Assembly: GCF_003095655.1 (NCBI RefSeq)
Contig: NZ_CP029151.1
Location: forward strand, 1,425,001 to 1,489,000
Length of the DNA stretch: 64,000 nucleotides
Source: Dokdonia sp. Dokd-P16
GTDB lineage: Bacteria; Bacteroidota; Bacteroidia; Flavobacteriales; Flavobacteriaceae
Direction: 5' to 3'
Positions 1 to 8,523 of this stretch are shown here, in pieces. A program made the translations under genes and the position numbers. The notes below the pieces were generated by a model that saw only the letters and a program-made list of their open reading frames with translations, was not told the DNA's origin and ran no database searches. Position 1 is the stretch's first letter; every line of letters starts with the position of its first letter.

Positions 1-2
1 AG

Positions 3-542
3 GTAAATGACGTTGCAAACTCTGTAATGGACGGAGCAGACGCAGTAATGCTCTCTGGAGAAACTTCTGTAGGTCAATATCCAGTACAGGTTATTGAAAA
101 GATGGCTTCTATATGTCGTAATGTAGAGGATTCAGATCTTATAAAAGTCCCGCAGGCACCACCACATATTAAGACTAAACGTTACATTACTAAAGCAATA
201 TGTTATCACGCGGCTCACATGGCAGACGAGATAGATGCAAAAGCAATTACTACCTTAACAAATAGTGGTTACACAGCTTTTCAAATCTCGGCATGGAGAC
301 CGTCATCTCATATTCTTGTATTTACATCAAACAAGCGCATACTTACACAGCTTAATCTATTATGGGGTGTAAAAGCACTGTTTTATGACAAGTTCGTAAG
401 TACAGATGAGACGGTAGAAGATATTAGACAAATGGCTTTAAATACAGAATTAGTAGATAAAGGAGATATGCTTATCAATCTTGTGGCAATGCCATTACTA
501 GATAAAGGAATGGTTAATACACTTCGAGTTTCTGAGGCGTAA
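3..542 (+). CDS. pyk: Pyruvate kinase, C-terminal part (cut by window edge)
   Basis: This is the end of pyruvate kinase, which converts phosphoenolpyruvate and ADP to pyruvate and ATP in the last step of glycolysis. The frame is open from base 3, so the gene begins before the window. The visible 179 codons start in the last strands of the TIM barrel with [20 protein letters not shown], a family signature, followed by [13 protein letters not shown]. The remainder is the C-terminal domain (about residues 55-179 of the visible part), which carries effector sites in many family members. A strong hairpin lies 20 bases after the stop. The identification is secure; the N-terminal catalytic residues are outside the window. 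Confidence 0.95.
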   Translation, partial: VNDVANSVMDGADAVMLSGETSVGQYPVQVIEKMASICRNVEDSDLIKVPQAPPHIKTKRYITKAICYHAAHMADEIDAKAITTLTNSGYTAFQISAWRPSSHILVFTSNKRILTQLNLLWGVKALFYDKFVSTDETVEDIRQMALNTELVDKGDMLINLVAMPLLDKGMVNTLRVSEA

Positions 543-561
543 TTATCTGTATAGTGCATAA

Positions 562-590
562 AAATAGGGTAGCCAGCGGCTACCCTATTT
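562..590. terminator. Bidirectional intrinsic terminator between pyk and the SH3 lipoprotein gene
   Basis: A 13-bp perfect stem (AAATAGGGTAGCC and its complement) closes a 3-base loop, with A and T runs at the two edges. It lies between the convergent ends at 542 (+) and 604 (-), so it can serve both genes. Confidence 0.85.
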
Positions 591-603
591 TAGTTAATGA
601 GAT

Positions 604-1374
604 TTATAGAGACATTTCTTCCTCTGTAATGACAAAAGCATTATTAGATTTTTTAATCATAACAGTGCGCTTATAATCTCTTAGCGAATAGGAGTAGGTA
701 ATATTTGCTATATCACCCTTAGGAGTAATATTGATAGTAAGTTGATCAGTTTGTGTACGATCTCTTTTATCCCCATTTATGATAGTCACTGTTTCTTTTC
801 TATTTGAAAGTTCAGGATTTATCCCTTTAGGAAGATTAAAGAGACGTTGAGAAATTCGGTATGCTTCATTCCAGTTTTTTGCAGGAAGCTCTAGCGTTGT
901 AGTCATTCCATAATCCTCTCCCTTTTTATTAGCTTTCTTTAATACTTTAATAGGGCGTTCTGGAGTGCTTATGCGGTTTGTGTATGCTTCTAGATCTTCA
1001 TTTGGTTGCGGTGGAGCAAGCGACGTTAAATAGCCATTAAAAGCAAAGCCTGTTGCACCTTGATAGTTCACTTCTATCATCTCACCAGTAATTCCATCTA
1101 CGGTCATTTCTGTGTGCTCAGGATTACTTAATAGGGATACCTGTGCACCATAAGGAAGTGTGAGAATTTTTTTTGAGGTGAGATTTGTTCCAGATCTTAG
1201 TGATAAACCAGAGGAGGAATTCACATAAAAGTGAGTTGGAGTCGCGAGAACTTTTGGAGTTGTGATGGCAAGATTTTCTTGAGTAGAGTGTTCACTCTTA
1301 TTTTCTGTTGAAGAATCACAGCTTAAAAAGATAGTGAAGCAAATTGCGGAGAGGATGATGGTGTTGATTTTCAT
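604..1374 (-). CDS. Lipoprotein with bacterial SH3 domain
   Basis: A predicted lipoprotein of 256 residues. The N-terminus is a lipoprotein signal ending in LSC, with Cys19 as the likely lipidated residue, followed by a Ser/Thr/Glu-rich linker to about residue 40. Residues 47-120 look like a bacterial SH3 domain (FYVNSSSGLSLRSG, then GAQVSLL and a closing GATGFAFNGYL). Such domains usually bind cell-wall or protein ligands outside the cytoplasm. The C-terminal half (about 130-256) is an unassigned alpha/beta region. The gene stands alone on the minus strand, with 132 bp to the patatin gene behind it. The fold call is good, but no function can be assigned. Confidence 0.7.
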   Translation of the reverse strand: MKINTIILSAICFTIFLSCDSSTENKSEHSTQENLAITTPKVLATPTHFYVNSSSGLSLRSGTNLTSKKILTLPYGAQVSLLSNPEHTEMTVDGITGEMIEVNYQGATGFAFNGYLTSLAPPQPNEDLEAYTNRISTPERPIKVLKKANKKGEDYGMTTTLELPAKNWNEAYRISQRLFNLPKGINPELSNRKETVTIINGDKRDRTQTDQLTINITPKGDIANITYSYSLRDYKRTVMIKKSNNAFVITEEEMSL

Positions 1375-1506
1375 GATGAATGAGTTTTTAGATTAAACAT
1401 TTATCAATAGAAACCACGATATGTGCCAAATATTAAATCGAAAAGGTTAAAAAAATGGTAAAAACCCAACAACGTGCGGACTATTTAAATATTGCTTAAG
1501 AATTGT

Positions 1507-3738
1507 TTAAAATTCGTAACCTAGACTTATAAACCACTCACTACGTTTAACTTCTGGGCTATAGGTATATTTAAGTCGCAAAGGTCCAAGTAGCGTTTCA
1601 GAGCCATACCCTAGAGAATAACCAGAAAATGTAGCCGGTGGCAACCAGTTGTCTGGATTGTCAAAAATATCGTAACCCACATTTGCAAAGTTTGCCGAGA
1701 GGTTGAGGTGGTTTTTTGGGAAAACCTCAAAATCAACTTCAAATAGTGCTTTTACATAGCCATCTCCAGCAATACTTAAGTAATCATATCCTAAGAAGGG
1801 GACAATGTTATTTACTTTCTTTGCGCCATAACCTCCTAAGAAAAAGTCGAGAGAATTATTATCTGCTCCACCTACTTTAAAGCCTCCTGCCGCCTCAACA
1901 GTAGCGGTAAATACATTACCTATACTACCAGCATATTTAATACGTGCATTTGCAACCCCAAACTCTGTAAAATCATTATTATAATCTGATGAGGCTAGAA
2001 ATAAATCAAAGTCTGCATCAAAAAGAACTCCTGAGTTAGGAAAGTACTTATTATCTAGGGAATCATATTTTAATTGAGAGTATAGTCCTCCCAGGTTACT
2101 TCGTTCAAAAATAACAGCTGTTTCTTCCACATCTGTAGAGACCACAGTTTCCGTTTCTATATCCAAAAACTTGTGCTGTATACCTATGTCAAATGTAAAT
2201 TGCTTCGCTAGTAGTGTTTGTATATAAATCCTATTTGTTAAGTCTTGATAATTGAGACTCACCCTATTAATTCCATCTAGAGGTATACCGCGTAAATCTT
2301 CAATAAGACGAGCGCTTACGCCTTGTTCAAAAGAGGTATAAGAAGAGTTTACTCCCACACTCCAGTAAAAACCTTTATCAATGTAGTAATCAAAATCGTA
2401 TCTAATATTATCTCCTAGAATAAAATCTAGTGAGGCAATATCATTTTTAAAAAGGACTCTTTTTTTAGTAAAATTAATAAGTGCTGCCGTGCGAAAAAGA
2501 TCGTCATAATGTAACGCTAGGCGCAATGATTGGGTGCTACTAGATTCCTTAAGCTCAATATGAAGTACAAATTCATCATTTACCTTCTGCAGCCTGTGAC
2601 CTATTCTATTAAAGTTTTCGGTGGCTGTGAGGTTGTTGATGCCATTGTAAAAGTCATCATATGACACCGTTATTGGTGGTGTAAGTTTCAATTTTCCGAG
2701 AATGTAGGCTCTAGTATATTGCTCATTACCTGTAATGCTCACGGCGGCAATTTGTAATGAATCTTGTGGAGTGGGTTTTATACGCTTTCGCGAAAGCGGT
2801 TTTTGCCTCATTGCAACTTCCTTAAGTGCATCATACTGCTCCATTGCTTTTGTATTTCCTGTACCCATAATAACTTTTCCATCATTAAAGGAAACCACAG
2901 AGTAAGCATCAATAGATGGTCGTATGTAAATATCTGTTTGTGCGCGTTTTTCCTCCATCGCTTTCGCAGTGCGATAGTTGTTGATTTGCAATAACACCTC
3001 AGATGCAGATTTGAGATTGGATCTACCGCGTAGTGTATCTTGTACATCAACCCCAATAATGATATCCATTCCTTTTGCGCGCAACTCTTCTACAGGGTAG
3101 TTATTTGTAACGCCTCCATCTATAAGGAGTTTTCCGTTTATAAGTACGGGGCTAAAAAGTGAAGGTAGCGCTCCACTAGCTCCTAGTGCTTCTGGTAAGT
3201 ATCCTTTATCCAGAATAACCTGCTCTCCTTTTTCTACATCTGTAGCGATGCAGAAAAAAGGAATAGGGAGTTTACTAAAATCATTAATATTCGAAGTATG
3301 ATCGAGATTTTTAGCCAGTAAATTGTACGTGTTTTGCCCTTTACTTAAGGAGCTAGGAAGCGATAGTTTAAGGTGATCAAATGGTAGTGATACTACATAT
3401 CGCTCTGCATCATCACGCTCATAAGAGGTCTTTGCCTTACGAGGTAAGTTATCTTGAATGATGTTATTAAAATTTACAGAAGTAAAAATAGAATCTAACT
3501 CTGCCGCATTATATCCAGATGCGTATAATCCTCCTACTATAGCGCCCATGCTAGTACCTGCAATATAATCTATGCGTACACCAGCTTCTTCTATAACTTT
3601 AAGAACGCCTATGTGAGCAAAACCTTTTGCGCCACCACCACTAAGTACAAGACCTACTTTTACATCCTCCTTTTGTGCTTCTTGCGCAAATGTAGAGAAG
3701 CTTAATATTAAGGCTGTAATTAGTATGAAGTACTTCAT
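1507..3738 (-). CDS. Patatin-like phospholipase with C-terminal outer-membrane beta-barrel
   Basis: A 743-residue secreted lipolytic enzyme fused to a BamA/surface-antigen-like barrel, an arrangement like PlpD of Pseudomonas. A signal peptide ends near TFAQ (residue 19). The patatin domain spans about 26-225: glycine-rich oxyanion loop GGGAKG (34-39), nucleophile Ser63 in GTSMG, and catalytic Asp207 in DGG. Residues about 328-400 look POTRA-like (SITGNEQYTRAYILGKL). The rest is a beta-rich barrel ending in GYEF, with the terminal aromatic residue expected of an outer-membrane protein. The start codon overlaps the uvrC stop by 3 bases (ATGA), so the two are translationally coupled. A perfect genome palindrome at 2784-2797 is translated here as LSRK, between the patatin and POTRA-like parts. 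Confidence 0.9.
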   Translation of the reverse strand: MKYFILITALILSFSTFAQEAQKEDVKVGLVLSGGGAKGFAHIGVLKVIEEAGVRIDYIAGTSMGAIVGGLYASGYNAAELDSIFTSVNFNNIIQDNLPRKAKTSYERDDAERYVVSLPFDHLKLSLPSSLSKGQNTYNLLAKNLDHTSNINDFSKLPIPFFCIATDVEKGEQVILDKGYLPEALGASGALPSLFSPVLINGKLLIDGGVTNNYPVEELRAKGMDIIIGVDVQDTLRGRSNLKSASEVLLQINNYRTAKAMEEKRAQTDIYIRPSIDAYSVVSFNDGKVIMGTGNTKAMEQYDALKEVAMRQKPLSRKRIKPTPQDSLQIAAVSITGNEQYTRAYILGKLKLTPPITVSYDDFYNGINNLTATENFNRIGHRLQKVNDEFVLHIELKESSSTQSLRLALHYDDLFRTAALINFTKKRVLFKNDIASLDFILGDNIRYDFDYYIDKGFYWSVGVNSSYTSFEQGVSARLIEDLRGIPLDGINRVSLNYQDLTNRIYIQTLLAKQFTFDIGIQHKFLDIETETVVSTDVEETAVIFERSNLGGLYSQLKYDSLDNKYFPNSGVLFDADFDLFLASSDYNNDFTEFGVANARIKYAGSIGNVFTATVEAAGGFKVGGADNNSLDFFLGGYGAKKVNNIVPFLGYDYLSIAGDGYVKALFEVDFEVFPKNHLNLSANFANVGYDIFDNPDNWLPPATFSGYSLGYGSETLLGPLRLKYTYSPEVKRSEWFISLGYEF
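2784..2797. repeat. Genome palindrome copy 1 (GCTTTCGCGAAAGC), inside the patatin gene
   Basis: Perfect 14-bp palindrome, flanked by TAC and GG. It is read on the minus strand as LSRK in a linker of the patatin/barrel protein. Confidence 0.95.
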
Positions 3739-5531
3739 TCTTTAAGGTGGTAGTGATTATATATGATAGCTGCTTTTGATGGTCCTATTACCTCTGTGAG
3801 ACTCTTTTTACTTGCCACTTTTACTTTTGAAACAGAGCGGTAATGTTTTAATAAATCTACAATTGTTTTTTCACCTATACCACGTATAGCGTCAAGTTCT
3901 GTTCCTAGGGCTGCATTACTACGTTGATTACGGTGAAAGGTGATGCCAAAGCGGTGCGCCTCATTACGTAATTGTTGTATAATTTTAAGAGTCTCACTTT
4001 TTTTGTCGAGATATAATGGAATACTATCACCAGGGTAAAATAATTCTTCTAGACGTTTTGCAATACCTATAATTGCTATTTTGCCACGCAAGCCTAGGTC
4101 ATCTAGTGCCTTAACACCACTAGATAATTGACCCTTACCACCATCTACAATTATGAGTTGAGGTAGTGGTTGATCTTCGGCTAGTAGTCGTTTGTAACGT
4201 CTATAAACTACTTCTTCCATGCTCGCAAAATCATCTGGTCCTTCTACTGTTTTGATATTAAATTTACGATAATCACTCTTGCTAGCCTTTCCATTCTTAA
4301 AAACCACGCAAGCGGCTACAGGGTTTGAGCCTTGTATGTTTGAGTTATCAAAGCACTCTATATGTCTAGGCTCCTCACTCAATCTCAGGTCTGCCTTCAT
4401 TTGTGCCATGATGCGGTTAGTATGGCGGTCTGGATCTACTATTTTAGTTTGTTTAAAACGCTCCATCCTGTAATACTTTGCATTACGTTCAGAGAGTTCT
4501 AGTATACGTTTTTTGTCACCTAGTTTAGGCACGGTAATTTTATATTGATCACCTAGCTCTACTTCAAAGGGAACATAGATTTCCTTTGAGTTATGGTCAA
4601 AACGTTGCTGGATTTCAATAATACCCAGCTCTAGTAATTCTTTATCAGTTTCGTCTAGTTGCTTTTTGAGTTCTAGCGTATGACTTTTAATAATAGCACC
4701 GTGTGATATCTGTAAGAAGTTTACATACCCATAACCCTCATCGCTTATAATGGAGAATACATCAACATCGCTTATCTTAGGATTAACCACCGTACTTTTA
4801 GATTGGTACCCTTCAAGAATGTCAAGCTTTTCTTTAATGCGTTGTGCATCTTCAAATTCCATGGCAGCAGCGTGCTCCTTCATTTTTTCGCGAAAGCGAG
4901 CTAGAGAATCTTTAAAATCTCCTTTTACAATCTGGCGTATGTGTTCTATGTGTTCGTGATATTCTTTTTCTGACTGCTTGTCTTCACAAGGACCTTCACA
5001 GTTGCCTAGATGATATTCAAGGCACACTTTATACTTCCCAGCGTCTATCTTATCCTTAGAAAGATCATAATTACAAGTGCGAAGCTTATATAAACTTTTA
5101 ATCAAGTCTAGTAGCGTGCGCACTGTTTTCATACTCGTGTATGGACCATAATACTCGCTACCGTCTTTGATGAGTCTACGCGTAGGGAAAATCCTAGGGA
5201 AGCGTTCATTTTTTATACAGATCCAAGGGTAGCTTTTATCGTCCTTAAGTAAGACGTTGTACCGTGGCTGATATTCTTTTATAAGACTGTTTTCAAGAAG
5301 AAGCGCATCTGTCTCGGTCTCGACCACGATATGCTTCATCTCGTGAATCTTTTTAACCATAGTTCTAATACGACCGTTATCTAGGGTTTTATTAAAATAG
5401 GAAAGTACTCGTTTTTTTAAGTTCTTTGCTTTTCCTACGTAAAGCAGTTTTCCGTTTTTATCGTAGTATTGATATATTCCCGGACTTGTAGGAAGTGTTT
5501 TGAGTTGAAGTTCTATTGGAGCAGCAGGCAT
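3735..5531 (-). CDS. uvrC: Excinuclease ABC subunit C
   Basis: UvrC makes the two incisions around a DNA lesion in nucleotide excision repair, acting with UvrA and UvrB in the cytoplasm. The protein is 598 residues from the ATG at 5531, close to the family norm. Domain order: GIY-YIG nuclease at the N-terminus (SPGIYQYYD and LLYVGKAKNLKKR), a Cys-rich segment (CLEYHLGNCEGPC), a UVR motif around EFEDAQRIKEKL, an RNase H-like nuclease (ECFDNSNIQG, IIVDGGKGQL), and C-terminal helix-hairpin-helix motifs (LDAIRGIGEKT). The frame is open 33 codons further upstream to 5630, but that extension runs across the palindrome at 5561 and looks like non-coding DNA, so MPAAPIE is the chosen start. The stop overlaps the patatin gene. 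Confidence 0.95.
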   Translation of the reverse strand: MPAAPIELQLKTLPTSPGIYQYYDKNGKLLYVGKAKNLKKRVLSYFNKTLDNGRIRTMVKKIHEMKHIVVETETDALLLENSLIKEYQPRYNVLLKDDKSYPWICIKNERFPRIFPTRRLIKDGSEYYGPYTSMKTVRTLLDLIKSLYKLRTCNYDLSKDKIDAGKYKVCLEYHLGNCEGPCEDKQSEKEYHEHIEHIRQIVKGDFKDSLARFREKMKEHAAAMEFEDAQRIKEKLDILEGYQSKSTVVNPKISDVDVFSIISDEGYGYVNFLQISHGAIIKSHTLELKKQLDETDKELLELGIIEIQQRFDHNSKEIYVPFEVELGDQYKITVPKLGDKKRILELSERNAKYYRMERFKQTKIVDPDRHTNRIMAQMKADLRLSEEPRHIECFDNSNIQGSNPVAACVVFKNGKASKSDYRKFNIKTVEGPDDFASMEEVVYRRYKRLLAEDQPLPQLIIVDGGKGQLSSGVKALDDLGLRGKIAIIGIAKRLEELFYPGDSIPLYLDKKSETLKIIQQLRNEAHRFGITFHRNQRSNAALGTELDAIRGIGEKTIVDLLKHYRSVSKVKVASKKSLTEVIGPSKAAIIYNHYHLKE

Positions 5532-5560
5532 ACTCAAAGATAATATATGAGGCGGATTAC

Positions 5561-5574
5561 GCTTTCGCGAAAGC
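5561..5574. repeat. Genome palindrome copy 2, between uvrC and the RimK-operon protease
   Basis: Perfect GCTTTCGCGAAAGC, 29 bp upstream of the chosen uvrC start in the 102-bp divergent gap. Its left flank is TTAC. Confidence 0.95.
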
Positions 5575-5633
5575 ATAAAAAATCGCATTAAAATCTTTAT
5601 AAAGAAAGTACATATTTTATACCTTGCCATACT

Positions 5634-6080
5634 ATGCCAAAACGCACTATAGGTCGCACTGACAAAGCAGATTTTCCAGTTTTAGGATTTTACGATATTG
5701 ATATTAAGATTGATACGGGTGCTTACACCTCCTCGATACATTGTCACAGTATTGTTGAAAAGGAAAACAAACTAGTGTGCACATTCTTTGATGAAGAGCA
5801 TCCACTCTATAATGGTCAAGAAATGATTTTTGAGGAGTATGATATTGCCATCGTGCGAAGTAGTAATGGAGAAACTCAATATAGATATCAAGTTCAGAGT
5901 AGTATTACTATCTTTAGTAAGACTTATAAGATATCATTAACGCTCTCGTCAAGGGAGGATATGAGGTTTCCTGTTCTGATAGGAAGGAAATTTCTAACAA
6001 AAAAATTCATCGTGGATACTGAGTTTACAGACGTATCCTACAACCTTAAAAACAATGAATCTAAAGATATTATCTCGTAA
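5634..6080 (+). CDS. RimK-associated aspartic-type protease (ATP-dependent zinc protease family)
   Basis: A 148-residue protein of the family annotated as putative ATP-dependent zinc protease (COG4067), whose fold is retropepsin-like. It shows the hallmark DTGA at residues 27-30 within [13 protein letters not shown], followed by a conserved [11 protein letters not shown] block near residues 121-131. Family members regularly sit beside rimK, and here the reading frame overlaps rimK by 26 bp. A role in processing or reversing the ligase product is inference from context. It is first in a four-gene run with rimK, an M14 hydrolase and a cyclo-ligase. The last residues (NNES and beyond) are shared with the rimK start region in another frame. 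Confidence 0.85.
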   Translation: MPKRTIGRTDKADFPVLGFYDIDIKIDTGAYTSSIHCHSIVEKENKLVCTFFDEEHPLYNGQEMIFEEYDIAIVRSSNGETQYRYQVQSSITIFSKTYKISLTLSSREDMRFPVLIGRKFLTKKFIVDTEFTDVSYNLKNNESKDIIS

Positions 6081-6927
6081 CCCGCATTTATACAGTACAT
6101 CTAGACTTGTAGAAGTAGGATTAAAGAGAGGGCATAGCGTTGAGGTGATTGATCCTCTTAAATGTGACCTTATCATAGAAAAGAAAAAGCCTACCGTCTT
6201 TTACAAAGGACGCACGCTAGAAACAGCAGATGCAATTATACCTCGTATAGGTGCTTCTATTACGTTTTATGGTACTGCAGTGGTGAGGCAATTTGAGATG
6301 ATGGATGCTTTTACCACGACAACCTCTCAGGCACTTGTAAGAAGTCGAGATAAACTGCGTAGTTTACAGGTGTTATCTAGATCAAAACTAGGTCTACCCA
6401 AGACCATTTTTACAAACTACTCGAGAGATGTGGAGGAGATGATTGCTCATGTAGGAGGAGCACCTCTTATTATAAAACTACTTGAGGGAACTCAAGGTCT
6501 AGGTGTAGTACTTGCCGAAACCAAAAATGCAGCCGAGTCTGTAATCGAGGCTTTTAATGGACTAGAAGCCCGAGTGATTGTGCAGGAATATATTAAGGAA
6601 GCAAAAGGAGCAGACATTAGAGCATTTGTAGTAGATGGTCAGATTGTAGGAGCTATGAAGCGCCAAGGTAAAGAAGGAGAGTTCCGTTCTAATTTGCATA
6701 GAGGAGGAACTGCAGAAATTATAAGCTTAACAGACGAAGAGGAAAATGCCGCTATAAAAGCAGCAAAAGCAATGGGTCTAGGAGTAGCTGGTGTAGATAT
6801 GCTGCAAAGTGATCGCGGCCCACTCATTCTAGAAGTAAATTCATCTCCAGGTTTAGAAGGAATTGAAAAAGCTACAGGGAAGGATATTGCCAAAACAATT
6901 ATTCGCTATATTGAACGTAATATATAA
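6055..6927 (+). CDS. rimK: RimK-type ATP-grasp ligase (ribosomal protein S6 glutamate ligase family)
   Basis: A 290-residue ATP-grasp enzyme. In E. coli RimK adds glutamates to the C-terminus of ribosomal protein S6; relatives glutamylate or otherwise ligate amino acids to other targets. The N-terminal Rossmann-like part begins [18 protein letters not shown]. The ATP-grasp core follows with [14 protein letters not shown] (about residues 138-151), [20 protein letters not shown], and metal-binding [15 protein letters not shown] near the C-terminus. The ATG overlaps the upstream protease gene by 26 bp, so expression is tightly coupled. The substrate cannot be read from sequence. Family assignment is secure; the S6 target is inferred by homology. 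Confidence 0.9.
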   Translation: MNLKILSRNPHLYSTSRLVEVGLKRGHSVEVIDPLKCDLIIEKKKPTVFYKGRTLETADAIIPRIGASITFYGTAVVRQFEMMDAFTTTTSQALVRSRDKLRSLQVLSRSKLGLPKTIFTNYSRDVEEMIAHVGGAPLIIKLLEGTQGLGVVLAETKNAAESVIEAFNGLEARVIVQEYIKEAKGADIRAFVVDGQIVGAMKRQGKEGEFRSNLHRGGTAEIISLTDEEENAAIKAAKAMGLGVAGVDMLQSDRGPLILEVNSSPGLEGIEKATGKDIAKTIIRYIERNI

Positions 6928-6933
6928 GAGATT

Positions 6934-7932
6934 GTGCCAAAAATAGACGAAAATAACATCCTGACACTACTAGGTAAACAGGTATTACCTGGTGAGAGCG
7001 TTACAATAAATTTCAATATTGCAAAGCTTTATACGGCCACCTCTGTAGAGGTTCCCATCATCATAGAGCGAGCAAAAAAACCTGGTCCAGTAATTTTAAT
7101 TACTTCTGGAATTCATGGTGATGAAATTAATGGAGTTGAAATTGTACGCCAGCTCATAGCAAAAAAAATAAATAAGCCTAAGCGCGGAACCATCATCTGT
7201 GTACCGGTGGTAAATATCTTTGGGTTTTTAGATATGAAACGCACTTTTCCAGATGGAAGAGATCTCAACCGCGTATTCCCAGGAAATCCAAGAGGATCAC
7301 TTGCGAGCAGGTTTGCCTATCAATTTGTAAAGAAAATATTGCCTGTAGCAGATATATGTTTAGATTTTCACACCGGTGGAGCATCTAGATTTAATGTTGC
7401 ACAAGTACGCATAGAACCCTCAGATGAGACATCATTAAAGTATGGATCTATCTTTAACGCACCATTTACTTTGCACTCTAAAATGATACCAAAATCATAT
7501 AGAGCCACTTGTGCGAGAATGGGAAAACCAGTGATTCTTTTTGAAGGTGGGAAGTCTAAAGTAAGTGACAAGGAAATTGCACGATTAGGTGTTTTTGGAA
7601 CTATGAGAATATTAGACCATCTAGAAATGCTTGGTGCTAATTTTGAAGTTCCAGAAGTTTTAAAAGAATCGGTAACGGTAGATGCTACTACGTGGCTTAG
7701 AGCGCAATATTCTGGATTATTACATACTAAAGTGAGTTGTGGTGAGCGGCTATCTGTAGGCCAGCATATAGCTACAATTACAGATCCGTACGGTAAATTT
7801 CGTCATGTTGTAAAGGCAAAAAACGAAGGATACGTGATTAATGTAAACGAGGCATCCCTAGTCTATCAAGGAGACGCAATTTTTAATATATCTATAGACC
7901 GCATACCTAACGATGACCAAGCAGGAGCTTAG
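6934..7932 (+). CDS. M14-type succinylglutamate desuccinylase/aspartoacylase family hydrolase
   Basis: A 332-residue zinc hydrolase of the aspartoacylase/succinylglutamate desuccinylase branch of carboxypeptidase fold enzymes. Zinc ligands are visible as H61 and E64 in SGIHGDEINGVE and H146 in LDFHTGG; GRDLNRVFPG (108-117) is the usual arginine-bearing substrate loop. The C-terminal part (about 245-332) is a biotinyl-like beta domain typical of the subfamily. The chosen start is GTG at 6934, 6 bp after rimK, with a weak purine stretch in front. Together with the protease and RimK it suggests a make-and-trim pathway for amide-linked amino acids; this is inference from gene order. Confidence 0.85.
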   Translation: MPKIDENNILTLLGKQVLPGESVTINFNIAKLYTATSVEVPIIIERAKKPGPVILITSGIHGDEINGVEIVRQLIAKKINKPKRGTIICVPVVNIFGFLDMKRTFPDGRDLNRVFPGNPRGSLASRFAYQFVKKILPVADICLDFHTGGASRFNVAQVRIEPSDETSLKYGSIFNAPFTLHSKMIPKSYRATCARMGKPVILFEGGKSKVSDKEIARLGVFGTMRILDHLEMLGANFEVPEVLKESVTVDATTWLRAQYSGLLHTKVSCGERLSVGQHIATITDPYGKFRHVVKAKNEGYVINVNEASLVYQGDAIFNISIDRIPNDDQAGA

Positions 7933-8476
7933 AAAAAAGTATAAAGATTTAAGAGATGCCCTCACACAAGATGAGCGCGACGAGAGAAGTTTAGAAATCG
8001 CAAATCAAGCGCTCTCTCTGGATATATGGAATCATAATTACTATCATATTTTCTTACCAATAGACCGCTTACGCGAAATAGACACTCAGTATCTACTCTC
8101 CATTCTAGGAGGAAAAGACAAGAATGTTATAATCTCAAAGTCAAATTTTGAGGAAAACACGCTATCTCATTATTTGCTCACAGACAGCACTAAAATAGTG
8201 GTTAATGATTACGGAATACCAGAACCCGAAGACGGAATAGAAATACCTGCGTCTAAACTTGATGTTGTATTTATCCCACTTCTTGCTTATGATAAGCAGG
8301 GTAATCGTATAGGGTACGGTAAAGGTTTTTATGACCGTTTTCTCGCTCAGTGCAAGCCAGATGTTATAAAAATAGGCTTGAGCTATTTTGAGCCAGAAGA
8401 GCACTTAATCGATATAAACACACAAGACATCGGTATAAATAGCTGTATTTCACCGAAAAAAATATATAGTTTTTAA
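7913..8476 (+). CDS. fau: 5-formyltetrahydrofolate cyclo-ligase
   Basis: A 187-residue enzyme that converts 5-formyl-THF to 5,10-methenyl-THF with ATP, returning the stored folate to one-carbon metabolism. The family signature is clear: basic N-terminus KQELRKKYKDLRDAL, the VFIPLLAYDKQGNRIGYGKG block and GFYDRFL near residues 140-146. The gene overlaps the M14 hydrolase by 20 bp and ends the four-gene operon. Its link to the RimK trio is probably only shared transcription. Confidence 0.92.
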   Translation: MTKQELRKKYKDLRDALTQDERDERSLEIANQALSLDIWNHNYYHIFLPIDRLREIDTQYLLSILGGKDKNVIISKSNFEENTLSHYLLTDSTKIVVNDYGIPEPEDGIEIPASKLDVVFIPLLAYDKQGNRIGYGKGFYDRFLAQCKPDVIKIGLSYFEPEEHLIDINTQDIGINSCISPKKIYSF

Positions 8477-8481
8477 AAAAT

Positions 8482-8505
8482 TATGAATATTATGGTATAT
8501 TCATA
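8482..8505. promoter_or_regulatory. Inverted repeat upstream of the PAS histidine kinase
   Basis: Two perfect 9-bp arms, TATGAATAT and ATATTCATA, are separated by 6 bp. The element starts 6 bp after the cyclo-ligase stop and ends 19 bp before the kinase ATG. It could be an operator or a weak RNA hairpin; no T-run follows, so it is not a good terminator. The role is inferred only from position. Confidence 0.4.
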
Positions 8506-8523
8506 GCTATATAACTTATAGTA

